From assembly GCF_019704555.1 (NCBI RefSeq), contig NZ_AP024745.1, forward strand, positions 3,170,501 through 3,234,500: a stretch of 64,000 nucleotides of DNA, in the 5' to 3' direction. Below the pieces are notes generated by a model. That model did no database searches, had not been told where the DNA came from, and worked only from the letters and a program-made list of their open reading frames with translations. A program made the translations under genes and the position numbers. Source of the stretch: Actinoplanes sp. L3-i22 (GTDB taxonomy: Bacteria > Actinomycetota > Actinomycetes > Mycobacteriales > Micromonosporaceae). Positions 45,888 to 53,388 of the stretch are shown here, one piece after another. The first letter of the stretch is position 1, and every line of letters begins with the position of its first letter.

Positions 45888-46784
45888 TCAGGTGGCGGGG
45901 GACAGGGGATCGGCGGGGACGCCCAGGATCTCGGTCAGGACCTGGTTCCAGACGGCCCGCGGCGGCATCTCGTGCCCGACCCCCTCCAGCCAGACCAGCC
46001 GTGACCCGGGGATGACCCGCGCCAGCTCCCGCGGATGCTCCGCGGGGAACCGGTGGTCCAGCGTCCCGTGCAGGATCAGCGTCGGCACCTCGATGGTGGC
46101 CAGCCGGTCCCGCACCGGTGGCCCGTAGCCCGCCTGCCGATGGTTGAGCCGGGCCGCCCCCAGATTCCCGGACCGGTCGAAGACCCGCTCGGCGAGGCGC
46201 CGCAGCTGTGGCTCGTCCGGCGTGAACGGCCCGCCCCGGGCCCGGATCTCGGCGATCAGGCAGCTCACCGCGGCCCGCCGGTTCGACCAGTCGACCTCGT
46301 CGGTCGTGGCGCGGACCCGCACCGAGACGCCCGGGGCGCTCCGGACCGCGAGCGCGGTCACCCCGGCGAGCACCGGCGTCGCGTCCGGGCCGAGGCCGGC
46401 GCTGGTCGCGATCAGGGTGAGCGAGAGGACCCGGTGTGGGTGCTCGACGGCGATCCGCTGGGCGAGCGCGCCGCCCAGGGACAGCCCGACCAGGTGCGCG
46501 GCGGGCACGCCGAGCGCGTCGAGGAGGCCGAGCGCGTCGTTCATCAGGTCCACACCCGAGTACGACGCCCCGGCTGGGAACGCGCTGGATCGGCCGGTGT
46601 CCCGATGGTCGTAGCGGATGACGAACCGTCCGCCGGCGGCCAGCCGGCGGCAGAACTCGTCGTCCCACCAGTCCATCGAGCTGGCCTCGCCCGCGAGCAG
46701 CAGGAGAGGCGGATCGGTGCGTTCACCGAAGGTTTCCAGGCACACCTGGATGCCGTTGACCGGCATCATCGTCTCGGTCACCAC
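45888..46784 (-). CDS. Alpha/beta hydrolase
   Basis: A 298-residue hydrolase with nucleophile elbow 'LVGLSLGGALAQRIA' (Ser near residue 102), oxyanion region 'LLLLAGEASSMDWWDDEFC', Asp in 'LILHGTLDHRFPAEHP' and catalytic His in 'WLEGVGHEMPP'. 'RYDHRDTGRSS' is typical of the RdmC/aclacinomycin-methylesterase-like group, though substrate is open. Start GTG 46784 (a second GTG follows immediately). Single gene, convergent with the HAAS protein gene 66 bp away. Confidence 0.87.
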   Translation of the reverse strand: MVTETMMPVNGIQVCLETFGERTDPPLLLLAGEASSMDWWDDEFCRRLAAGGRFVIRYDHRDTGRSSAFPAGASYSGVDLMNDALGLLDALGVPAAHLVGLSLGGALAQRIAVEHPHRVLSLTLIATSAGLGPDATPVLAGVTALAVRSAPGVSVRVRATTDEVDWSNRRAAVSCLIAEIRARGGPFTPDEPQLRRLAERVFDRSGNLGAARLNHRQAGYGPPVRDRLATIEVPTLILHGTLDHRFPAEHPRELARVIPGSRLVWLEGVGHEMPPRAVWNQVLTEILGVPADPLSPAT

Positions 46785-46964
46785 CAGGCCATTGTGGCGG
46801 TGCTCACCGACAGTCAGGTTAAAACGGGATCACAACGGATGACGAGATCAATGTGAACAGATCGGGCCCGTTGCCGTCCGATAAGTGATCATGCGACGGA
46901 ACTGCGGAGTTCACGAGGTCACGCCCGGCTCTGTGGTTGACTCCGACTCGTGAGATTACCCGAA

Positions 46965-47297
46965 ATGTCGGAATTTGAGCCGCACCGGACGGAGCTGGAC
47001 GCCGCCTTCGAGGGGACCCGGGTCCCCGGGCTCCGGGCCGAGTTCTTCCGCCGTCCCGACGGGGAGCGGATCGCCAGCGTGGGCCGCTACTCGCTCGGCG
47101 GCGAGGAGTTGCTGCTCGCCTGGGGGTACGTGGACGAGGAGCACTGCCGGCACAACGCCGTACGCAAGGAATCCGGGGGTTGGTATCCGGCGGAAGCCGG
47201 ATGTCCGAAGGTGGAGCTGATTAAGGACGGCCAGGCCGTGATCGGCCTGGCCGTGCGCGCGCCCACGGGCGAATGGGTGCGCGCGGTGGGTGGCTGA
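46965..47297 (+). CDS. Hypothetical protein
   Basis: A 110-residue acidic soluble protein I cannot assign. It begins 'MSEFEPHRTELDAAFEGTRV', has an alternating strand region 'RIASVGRYSLGGEELLLAWG' and two Cys ('EEHCRHN', 'AEAGCPKVEL'). ATG 46965 is taken; GTG 46950 would add five residues. TTGACT at 46936-46941 upstream could be a -35 element but no matching -10 is clear. It stands between an esterase and a small membrane protein on opposite strands. Confidence 0.6.
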   Translation: MSEFEPHRTELDAAFEGTRVPGLRAEFFRRPDGERIASVGRYSLGGEELLLAWGYVDEEHCRHNAVRKESGGWYPAEAGCPKVELIKDGQAVIGLAVRAPTGEWVRAVGG

Positions 47298-47329
47298 GGA
47301 GCCGCGATCCCGGCGGGACCGCGGCCGGG

Positions 47330-47698
47330 TCAGTGCGAGGTCTCCGCGGCGGTGACCGTGGCCCGGGACTGGTTGCGGACGATCCGCAGCGAGACGCCGG
47401 TCAGCGCGATGGCCACCAGGAAGAGCGTGAGGTGCAGGTACGGGTTCACGATCGGGACGAATCCGATCACCGCGACCGGGATCTGCACCACCGCGATCAG
47501 TGCGGCGGTCAGCCAGGTGCGGCGGCCGCTCCAGAGCATCAGGGTCCACACCGGCGCCGACACGACGAGCAGGGTGAGCGCGTCGAGAACGGCATGGAAG
47601 TAGACGTTGTGGACATTGTTGTGGGCGAACGCCTGGGCCGGCGCGGCGATCCAGAGACCGGCGACGAGGACGGCGAGAACGACAGCGGCACGACGCAT
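47330..47698 (-). CDS. Small membrane protein with cleavable-looking N-terminus
   Basis: A 122-residue protein: signal-like first segment to 'APAQAFAH', then a His-rich stretch 'HNNVHNVYFHAVLDAL' and two further membrane segments ('LTLLVVSAPVWTLMLW', 'WLTAALIAVVQIPVAVIGFV'), with a fourth near 'LTLFLVAIALTGVSLRI'. Histidines near the membrane face could bind metal. GGAGGAA lies just before ATG 47698. Family not recognised. Confidence 0.72.
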   Translation of the reverse strand: MRRAAVVLAVLVAGLWIAAPAQAFAHNNVHNVYFHAVLDALTLLVVSAPVWTLMLWSGRRTWLTAALIAVVQIPVAVIGFVPIVNPYLHLTLFLVAIALTGVSLRIVRNQSRATVTAAETSH

Positions 47699-47874
47699 GG
47701 GGTTCCTCCAGCGTTATCAGACCGTTGCTCCGAGTAATCACGGTATAAAGCGGCAGGTGTCCCGTAAAGCCTCACGCCGATTCACTCCCTCTATTGGCAC
47801 GTTCGCTGTCCGTACGAACGATCTTGCCTGAACGGGCCACTGTGACGGTCAGTGATGATCACTAGCCTGCTGAC

Positions 47875-48144
47875 GTGCGGTTGATCGAGATGGCTATGGC
47901 GGCAGCGGTGACGGTGAGTATTTCCGGCGTTTCTTACGCTGCGTTGAACCCGGACACCCTCAAGGCTGACACCCAGGTGGTGGCCGACCGGGCGACGTGC
48001 CGGACGGTGGAGACGGCGATCGTCGGCTACATCGCCCTGAACGACGCCGATCCGACGTCGATCACGCAGTTGGCGGCGTACGTCGACGGCGACATCTCCG
48101 CCTACTCCATCGTCGACGGACGCGCCGCCGGCCCCGGCTGCTGA
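47875..48144 (+). CDS. Small secreted pilin-like protein
   Basis: An 89-residue exported protein from GTG 47875: signal segment 'MAMAAAVTVSISGVSYAAL', then 'CRTVETAIVGYIALNDADPT', 'SITQLAAYVDG' and a terminal Cys. The Cys-V-E-T-A-x6-Y-x-A pattern and the later 'L-x3-Y' resemble the globular part of minor pseudopilins, but the processing site and long helix of true pilins are missing. A 13-bp dyad (AGTGATGATCACT, 47851-47863) lies 11 bp upstream, and there is no clear ribosome site, so the message may be leaderless. Confidence 0.55.
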   Translation: MRLIEMAMAAAVTVSISGVSYAALNPDTLKADTQVVADRATCRTVETAIVGYIALNDADPTSITQLAAYVDGDISAYSIVDGRAAGPGC

Positions 48145-48146
48145 GT

Positions 48147-48162
48147 TTCTGGTATACCAGAA
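48147..48162. promoter_or_regulatory. 16-bp palindrome, candidate FadR-type GntR operator
   Basis: TTCTGGTATACCAGAA, perfect dyad, 2 bp after the pilin-like gene stop and 89 bp before the permease ATG. TGGTATACCA matches the FadR-subfamily core TNGTNNNACNA. Confidence 0.55.
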
Positions 48163-48251
48163 TTCACGGGCCCGCAACGCGCCGACCCCGGTCGATAACA
48201 TTCGATCCCGACAATCCGCGAAACGTTTCTTCCACCTGGAAGGGTTTCGCC

Positions 48252-49709
48252 ATGACCACAGAGGTCGGGACCAAGCACCCGGTCGACCAGATGCTGCCGA
48301 TCGGCCGGCTCGCCGTGCTCGGCCTGCAGCACGTGCTCGTCATGTACGCCGGGTGCGTCGCCGTCCCGCTGATCGTCGGCGGGGCGCTCAAGCTCGACGG
48401 CGGCACCATCGCGATCCTGGTCAACGCCGACCTGTTCGTGGCCGGCCTGGTGACCGTGATCCAGAGCCTGGGCATCGCCCGGATCCTCGGCGTGCGCCTC
48501 CCGGTCGTCGCCGGCGCCACCTTCACCGCGCTCAACCCGATGATCCTGATCGGCGCGAAGTACGGCATGCCGGCCGTCTACGGCGCGATCCTCGCCTCCG
48601 GCGTCTTCGGCCTGCTGATCGCCAAGCCGTTCGCGAAGATCATCCACCTGTTCCCGCCGCTGGTCACCGGCACCGTGATCACGATCATCGGGCTCTCGCT
48701 GATCGACGCCGGGGCCGGGCTGATCGCCGGCAACGACGACAGCGCCCCGGGTTACGGGCAGCTCAGCCACCTCGCCCTGGCCGGCGCGATCGTCCTGCTG
48801 ATCGTCCTGCTCAACCGCTTCACGCGCGGCTTCCTGGCCTCGCTGTCGGTGCTGATCGGCCTGATCTTCGGCCTGATCGTGGCGTCGATCATGGGCCTGT
48901 CCGACTTCTCCGGCGTCGGCGGCGCCGGCTGGTTCGGCCTGGCGAAGCCGTTCTACTTCGGCCCGCCCGAGTTCCGGGCCGCCGCGATCGTCTCGATGTG
49001 CATCGTCATGCTGGTCATCTACGTCGAGTCGACCGCCGACATGATCGCCGTCGGCGAGGCGGTCGGCAAACGCCCGACCGAGAACGACGTCGCCCGCGGC
49101 CTCGCCGCCGACGGCCTCTCCGGCATCCTGGCCGGCGTCTTCAACTCGTTCCTGGACACCGCGTTCGCCCAGAACGTCGGCCTGGTCCAGGTCACCCGGG
49201 TCCGCAGCCGCTTCGTGGTCACCGCGGCCGGCGTCATCCTGGTCCTGCTCGGCCTGATCCCCAAGCTCGGCGAGATCATCGCGGCCGTCCCGGGCCCGGT
49301 CATCGGCGCCGCCGCCCTGGTCATGTTCGCCACGGTCACCGCGGTCGGCATCCGCAGCCTGCGCCGCGTCGAGTTCGACGGCACCCAGAACCTGCTGATC
49401 ATCGCGGTCTCGCTGGGCGCCGGCATGATCCCGGTGGTCGCCCCGAACTTCTACGCCAGGATGCCCGACGAGCTCCAGATCATCTTCGGCAGCAGCATCA
49501 CCACGACGGTCATCATCGTCTTCCTCCTGAACCTCCTGTTCAACGGCGTCGGCCGCCGCTCGCCCGCCACCGACGAGACCGGCGCCGCTCACTCGTCGCC
49601 CGCCACCGACGAGACCGGCGTCGCCGAGATCCCCACCGCGATCCCGCCGGCCAAGGACGCCGAAACCCCGCCCGCGAACACCCTCGAAACACCGGCCAAG
49701 TCCGTTTGA
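48252..49709 (+). CDS. NCS2-family xanthine/uracil permease
   Basis: A 485-residue nucleobase:cation symporter of the NAT/NCS2 family with about 14 membrane segments. The NAT signature appears as 'QNVGLVQVTRVRSRFV' (about residue 310), and 'VVAGATFTALNPMILIG' in TM3 carries the conserved substrate residues; 'YVESTADMIAVGEAVG' in TM8 carries the Glu that contacts the base. The Gln-Asn-x-Gly form favours purines such as xanthine or urate. ATG 48252 has GGAAGG 8 nt upstream. The hydrophilic C-terminus has a short internal repeat ('SPATDETG' twice). The 16-bp palindrome upstream is a likely operator. Confidence 0.92.
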   Translation: MTTEVGTKHPVDQMLPIGRLAVLGLQHVLVMYAGCVAVPLIVGGALKLDGGTIAILVNADLFVAGLVTVIQSLGIARILGVRLPVVAGATFTALNPMILIGAKYGMPAVYGAILASGVFGLLIAKPFAKIIHLFPPLVTGTVITIIGLSLIDAGAGLIAGNDDSAPGYGQLSHLALAGAIVLLIVLLNRFTRGFLASLSVLIGLIFGLIVASIMGLSDFSGVGGAGWFGLAKPFYFGPPEFRAAAIVSMCIVMLVIYVESTADMIAVGEAVGKRPTENDVARGLAADGLSGILAGVFNSFLDTAFAQNVGLVQVTRVRSRFVVTAAGVILVLLGLIPKLGEIIAAVPGPVIGAAALVMFATVTAVGIRSLRRVEFDGTQNLLIIAVSLGAGMIPVVAPNFYARMPDELQIIFGSSITTTVIIVFLLNLLFNGVGRRSPATDETGAAHSSPATDETGVAEIPTAIPPAKDAETPPANTLETPAKSV

Positions 49710-49791
49710 GATCAGCCCGTGCGGCGCGGTGGGAATCCGATTCCTCCCGCGCCGCCGTTCTCTCCCGGTGATCCCGCCGGAGCAGAACCCC

Positions 49792-49946
49792 AAGATCAAA
49801 TTCTTCATTGCCTCGGCTGCGGCCAATAACTGATCGTCGCTCCCGCGGGGACCCTTCCGACCTGAGCAGGGCGCTGGCGCGCCCAGAACGCTCAGGCCGC
49901 AAGGGCGACGTCCGAGGGTGGTTGCGGTTTCAAAGGACCCGCGCGA
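49792..49946 (+). repeat. Structured dispersed element, copy B
   Basis: Second copy, 82 bp after the permease stop and on the same strand. The invariant 5' part equals the other copies; the central hairpin differs most here: outer stem 49859-49867 / 49890-49898 has changed on both sides relative to copy A yet still pairs. This copy alone is bracketed by a 13-bp inverted repeat: CCCCAAGATCAAA (49788-49800) and TTTGATCTTGGGG (50045-50057). It lies in a 478-bp gene-free gap (49710-50187); the remaining part near 50060-50187 should hold the htpG promoter, but I could not define it. Confidence 0.85.
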
Positions 49947-50187
49947 CCCCGCTGCCACGCCAGGCCCAGCCGCGGCGGTTGCGGGGGAGTCGGGCGCCTG
50001 GCGGGAGGGGCGGGCGCGGGCTGCCGCCGTACCTCCGAATTGGGTTTGATCTTGGGGTTTGTCCGAGGGGGATCACGCTGAGGGCGGTGTCGGAATCGAC
50101 CCGGAGGCGGTGACTCCCCGTGGTGGTGACCGGCGCGGGACGGCGGCGTCATACGATCGGCGGGACACCGGACAAGGACGGAAACGG

Positions 50188-52032
50188 GTGACGATGGAGA
50201 CGTTGGAGTTCCAGGCCGAGGCGCGCCAGCTGTTGCAGCTGATGGTCCACTCGATCTATTCGAACAAGGACATCTTCCTGCGTGAGCTGATCTCGAACGC
50301 GTCCGACGCGCTGGACAAGCTCCGCCTGGCCAAGCTGCAGGACGGGCTGGAGGCGGACACGTCCGACCTGCACATCGAGATCGAGGCGGACACCGAGGCG
50401 CGGACGCTGATCGTCCGGGACAACGGGATCGGCATGACCCACGACGAGGTCGTGGCGCTGATCGGGACGATCGCCAAGTCGGGCACCGCCGATCTGCTGG
50501 CCAAGCTCAAGGAGGCGTCCGAGAAGAAGGGCGACGCCGAGCTGATCGGCCAGTTCGGGGTCGGCTTCTACTCGACGTTCATGGTCGCCGACAAGGTCAC
50601 GCTGGTGACCCGGAAGGCCGGCACCGAGGGGCACGGCACGCGCTGGGAGTCCGCCGGCGAGGGCACGTACACGATCGACGACGAGCCGGACGCGCCGGTC
50701 GGCACGACGGTCACGCTGCAGCTGCGGCCGAAGGACGAGGAGGACCAGCTCTTCGACTACGCCGACGAGTGGCGGATCAAGCAGATCGTCAAGCGGTACT
50801 CGGACTTCATCTCGTTCCCGATCCGCCTCGGCGACGAGACGCTGAACTCGCAGAAGGCGCTCTGGGCCCGCCCGCGCAGCGAGGTCACCGACGACGAGTA
50901 CCACGAGTTCTACAAGCACATCAGCCACGACTGGACCGACCCGCTCGAGATCATCAACATGAAGGCGGAGGGCACCTTCGAGTACGAGGCGCTGCTCTTC
51001 ATCCCGTCGCGGGCGCCGCACGACCTGTTCCAGCGGGACGCCCGCCGGGGCCTGCAGCTCTACGTCAAGCGCGTCTTCATCATGGACGACAGCAAGGAGC
51101 TGATCCCGGACTACCTGCGCTTCGTCAAGGGCGTCGTGGACGCGGCCGACCTGTCGCTGAACATCTCCCGCGAGATCCTGCAGCAGGACCGGCACATCCA
51201 GATGATCCGCCGGCGCCTGGTCAAGAAGGTCCTGTCCACCATCAAGGACCTGATGAGCAGCAACCCGGAGAAGTACGCGACGTTCTGGCGCGAGTTCGGC
51301 CGGGCGGTCAAGGAAGGCCTGCTCAGCGAGCCGGACAACCACAAGCCGATCCTGGAGATCGCCTCGTTCGGCACCACGCACGGGACCGAGCCGACCACGC
51401 TCGCCGCCTACGTGGAGCGGATGAAGGAGGACCAGGACGAGATCTACTACCTGACCGGCGAGAGCCGTTCCCAGGTGGAGAACTCGCCGCACATGGAGGC
51501 GTTCGCGGCCCAGGGTTACGAGGTGCTGGTCCTCACCGACCCGGTCGACGAGATCTGGGTCGACGCGGTCCCCGACTTCGACGGGAAGAAGCTGCGCTCG
51601 ATCGCCCGCGGCTCGGTCGACCTGAAGAAGGACGAGGAGGAGAAGGAGCCCGAGGGTGACTTCGCCCCGCTGCTCGGCTTCCTCAAGGACAAGCTGGACG
51701 AGCAGGTCAAGGAGGTGCGCCTGTCGCACCGCCTGACCACGTCGGCGGCGTGCCTGGTCAGCGACCAGGACGACATCACCCCGGCGCTGGAGAAGATGTA
51801 CCGCGCGATGGGTCAGGAGGGGCCGCGGGTCAAGCGGATCCTCGAGCTGAACCCGAACCACGCGCTGGTCGCGGGCCTGCGCGCGGCCCACGAGCGCGGC
51901 GCGGAGGACCCGGCGCTGCCGGAGACCGCGGAGCTCCTCTACGGCACCGCCCTGCTCGCCGAGGGCGGCGACCTGGAGGACCCGGCCCGCTTCGCCAAAC
52001 TCCTCGCGGACCGCCTGGCCCGCACGGTCTGA
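50188..52032 (+). CDS. htpG: Molecular chaperone HtpG (Hsp90)
   Basis: A 614-residue Hsp90 homologue. N-terminal GHKL ATPase: 'IFLRELISNASDALDKLR' (catalytic Glu and Asn), 'VRDNGIGMTHDEV', 'QFGVGFYSTFMVADKVTL'. Middle domain with 'YVKRVFIMDDSKELIPDYLR' and the catalytic Arg in 'LNISREILQQDRHIQMIRRR'. C-terminal dimerisation domain to the end. GTG 50188 is preferred: AAGGA lies 9 nt upstream, whereas the ATG two codons later is 15 nt away; the in-frame extension to 50059 lacks similarity. Assists protein folding under stress; single gene closed by a hairpin. Confidence 0.97.
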   Translation: MTMETLEFQAEARQLLQLMVHSIYSNKDIFLRELISNASDALDKLRLAKLQDGLEADTSDLHIEIEADTEARTLIVRDNGIGMTHDEVVALIGTIAKSGTADLLAKLKEASEKKGDAELIGQFGVGFYSTFMVADKVTLVTRKAGTEGHGTRWESAGEGTYTIDDEPDAPVGTTVTLQLRPKDEEDQLFDYADEWRIKQIVKRYSDFISFPIRLGDETLNSQKALWARPRSEVTDDEYHEFYKHISHDWTDPLEIINMKAEGTFEYEALLFIPSRAPHDLFQRDARRGLQLYVKRVFIMDDSKELIPDYLRFVKGVVDAADLSLNISREILQQDRHIQMIRRRLVKKVLSTIKDLMSSNPEKYATFWREFGRAVKEGLLSEPDNHKPILEIASFGTTHGTEPTTLAAYVERMKEDQDEIYYLTGESRSQVENSPHMEAFAAQGYEVLVLTDPVDEIWVDAVPDFDGKKLRSIARGSVDLKKDEEEKEPEGDFAPLLGFLKDKLDEQVKEVRLSHRLTTSAACLVSDQDDITPALEKMYRAMGQEGPRVKRILELNPNHALVAGLRAAHERGAEDPALPETAELLYGTALLAEGGDLEDPARFAKLLADRLARTV

Positions 52033-52052
52033 CCACGGCGGGGGAACACAAC

Positions 52053-52082
52053 CGGAGCGCGGTCCTGCGGGGCCGCGCTCCG
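52053..52082. terminator. Terminator after htpG
   Basis: Perfect 10-bp stem (52053-52062 / 52073-52082) with a 10-nt loop, 20 nt after the htpG stop and before the convergent SMI1-family gene. Confidence 0.75.
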
Positions 52083-52134
52083 CTCTCCGCTCGCGCATCG
52101 CTGATCCCTCCCTTCGGGTACGGCCCGGGGCCGG

Positions 52135-52686
52135 TCACTCCTCGAACCAGCTCTCCCCGGCCGCCCAGTGGCGCACCCAGCCGGCGAACCCGGGCTCGCC
52201 CCCGCCCCGCCCGAACTCCGCGCCGAACGGGATCGCGCCCTCCCCGCTGATCATCCAGACCTGGCCGCGGTGCGGGCCGGTGACGACGAGATGCCAGTAC
52301 AACCCGCAGCCGTCGGTCCCGAGGACGACCGAGCCGTCGTTGAAGGTCTGCTCCAGCCGCTCGTCGTCCGGCTCCTCGTCGTCGCCCTCCCACAGCCACT
52401 CCGTGGTCAGCGGGAACGGCCTGGCCAGCACCCGCTCGGAACGGCCCGGGCCCCAGTCGGACGGGAGGTCGGCCAGGGCGACCAGACCGTAGTCGGGCGG
52501 CCCGACGTGGGAGCCGTCGGAGACCTCGGCGACGAACGTGCGGTAGGGCTCCGGCAGGGTCACGCCGTGCTCGGACTCGAAGGCGTGGACGGCCGGCCAG
52601 CCCAGGGCGGATTTGCCCTGATCATCGGCGCACAGGGCAGCACGCAGCTCGGTGATGACGGCGGGATCGGCGTGCTCGGTGTTCAT
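52135..52686 (-). CDS. SMI1/KNR4-family protein
   Basis: A 183-residue SUKH-fold protein: 'AVHAFESEHGVTLPEPYRTF', 'VAEVSDGSHVGPPDYGLV', 'VLGTDGCGLYWHLVVTGPHR' and 'GQVWMISGEGAIPFG' match SMI1/KNR4 proteins. In bacteria these are often immunity proteins for polymorphic toxins, but many are orphans in actinobacteria and no toxin is next to this one. ATG 52686. Acidic, soluble. Convergent with htpG. Confidence 0.82.
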   Translation of the reverse strand: MNTEHADPAVITELRAALCADDQGKSALGWPAVHAFESEHGVTLPEPYRTFVAEVSDGSHVGPPDYGLVALADLPSDWGPGRSERVLARPFPLTTEWLWEGDDEEPDDERLEQTFNDGSVVLGTDGCGLYWHLVVTGPHRGQVWMISGEGAIPFGAEFGRGGGEPGFAGWVRHWAAGESWFEE

Positions 52687-52717
52687 GCGAAAGAGATACC
52701 AGCCGGGTCCGACATTC

Positions 52718-53109
52718 TCAGTCGCGGGCGACGTGGAGCAGGCGGAAGTCGCGGCGGCGGGTCAGCCGGAGGAGCAGGGCGGCCGGGTTGCCGAAGGCCC
52801 GGCGGCCGGCCTCGGCGGGGTAGGGGTCGATGCGGTCGATCCGATGCTCGACGCCGCGGTGCAGGACCGTGCAGCCGCCGGCGGCGTGGGCGTTGCGGAG
52901 CCAGGCGACGTCCGGGCCGTAGGTGAGTTCGGCGACGAAGCCGGCATCGACCCGGATCAGGAGCATCGGGGTCTCGTAACGGTTCCCGGTCCGCCGGCCG
53001 GTGTGCCGGATCAGTGCGAGCGGGCCCCGGCCGCGGCGGATCGTGGCGATCGCGAGCCGGTTGACCGTGTGCTTGAGCAGCCAGAACCAGGTGCGCTTGA
53101 TCTGCTCAC
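52718..53109 (-). pseudogene. F420-type nitroreductase/DUF385 oxidoreductase with frameshift at its start
   Basis: An open frame from 53104 to stop 52718 reads 'QIKRTWFWLLKHTVNRLAIA', 'RGRGPLALIRHTGRRTGNRY', 'ETPMLLIRVDAGFVAELTYG' and 'DVAWLRNAHAAGGCTV', a complete DUF385/Ddn-like deazaflavin-dependent oxidoreductase of about 130 residues. However, no ATG, GTG or TTG is in frame before the Met at 52966, which is past the cofactor-binding part. The natural start is GTG 53109, coupled to the preceding gene's stop (GTGA), but it is one base out of frame; adding one base after GTGAG restores 'MS-QIKR'. So a 1-bp deletion right after the start seems to have inactivated it, unless it is a sequencing error. 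Confidence 0.7.
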
Positions 53110-53264
53110 CCGTGCGCGAGGTTGACGAAGAACGTACCGATGTTGGTGAAGATCGTGGCGACGCCGTCGCCGATGCTGCGCGCCACGTCGGCGGCCGGGC
53201 CCGGGTTCGTGCCGATCCAGAAGACCAGCAGGAACAGCAGCACCCAGCCGAGGATCTTCTTCAT
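53106..53264 (-). CDS. Very small membrane protein
   Basis: A 52-residue peptide starting 'MKKILGWVLLFLLVFWIGTN', with one membrane helix at the N-terminus and an amphipathic tail ('DVARSIGDGVATIFTNIGTF'). GGGGAGG lies just before ATG 53264. The stop TGA overlaps the GTG start of the broken F420 oxidoreductase, so the two were coupled. Small proteins of this look are common in actinobacteria; function unknown. Confidence 0.75.
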   Translation of the reverse strand: MKKILGWVLLFLLVFWIGTNPGPAADVARSIGDGVATIFTNIGTFFVNLAHG

Positions 53265-53369
53265 GGCCTCCCCACCCCCATCCATGATCCTCACACAACC
53301 CCGGAGAGCTGTGGGAAAGGCACGCCCAAACCTGAGAGGACTCTGAGGAAACTGGAAGTCTCTAGCTTT

Positions 53370-53384
53370 TGACAGTTACCTTCA
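53370..53384. promoter_or_regulatory. Imperfect dyad before the MFS gene, possible TetR operator
   Basis: TGACAGTTACCTTCA has the symmetric pattern TGA-N2-GT-N-AC-N2-TCA, 4 bp upstream of the MFS ATG. The downstream TetR gene is the natural candidate to bind it. Confidence 0.35.
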
Positions 53385-53388
53385 TTTC

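Noticed and set aside
50059..50187. N-terminal extension of HtpG
   Set aside because: Hsp90 N-termini begin close to 'METLEFQAEA'; the added sequence is Gly/Arg-rich and covers the expected promoter.
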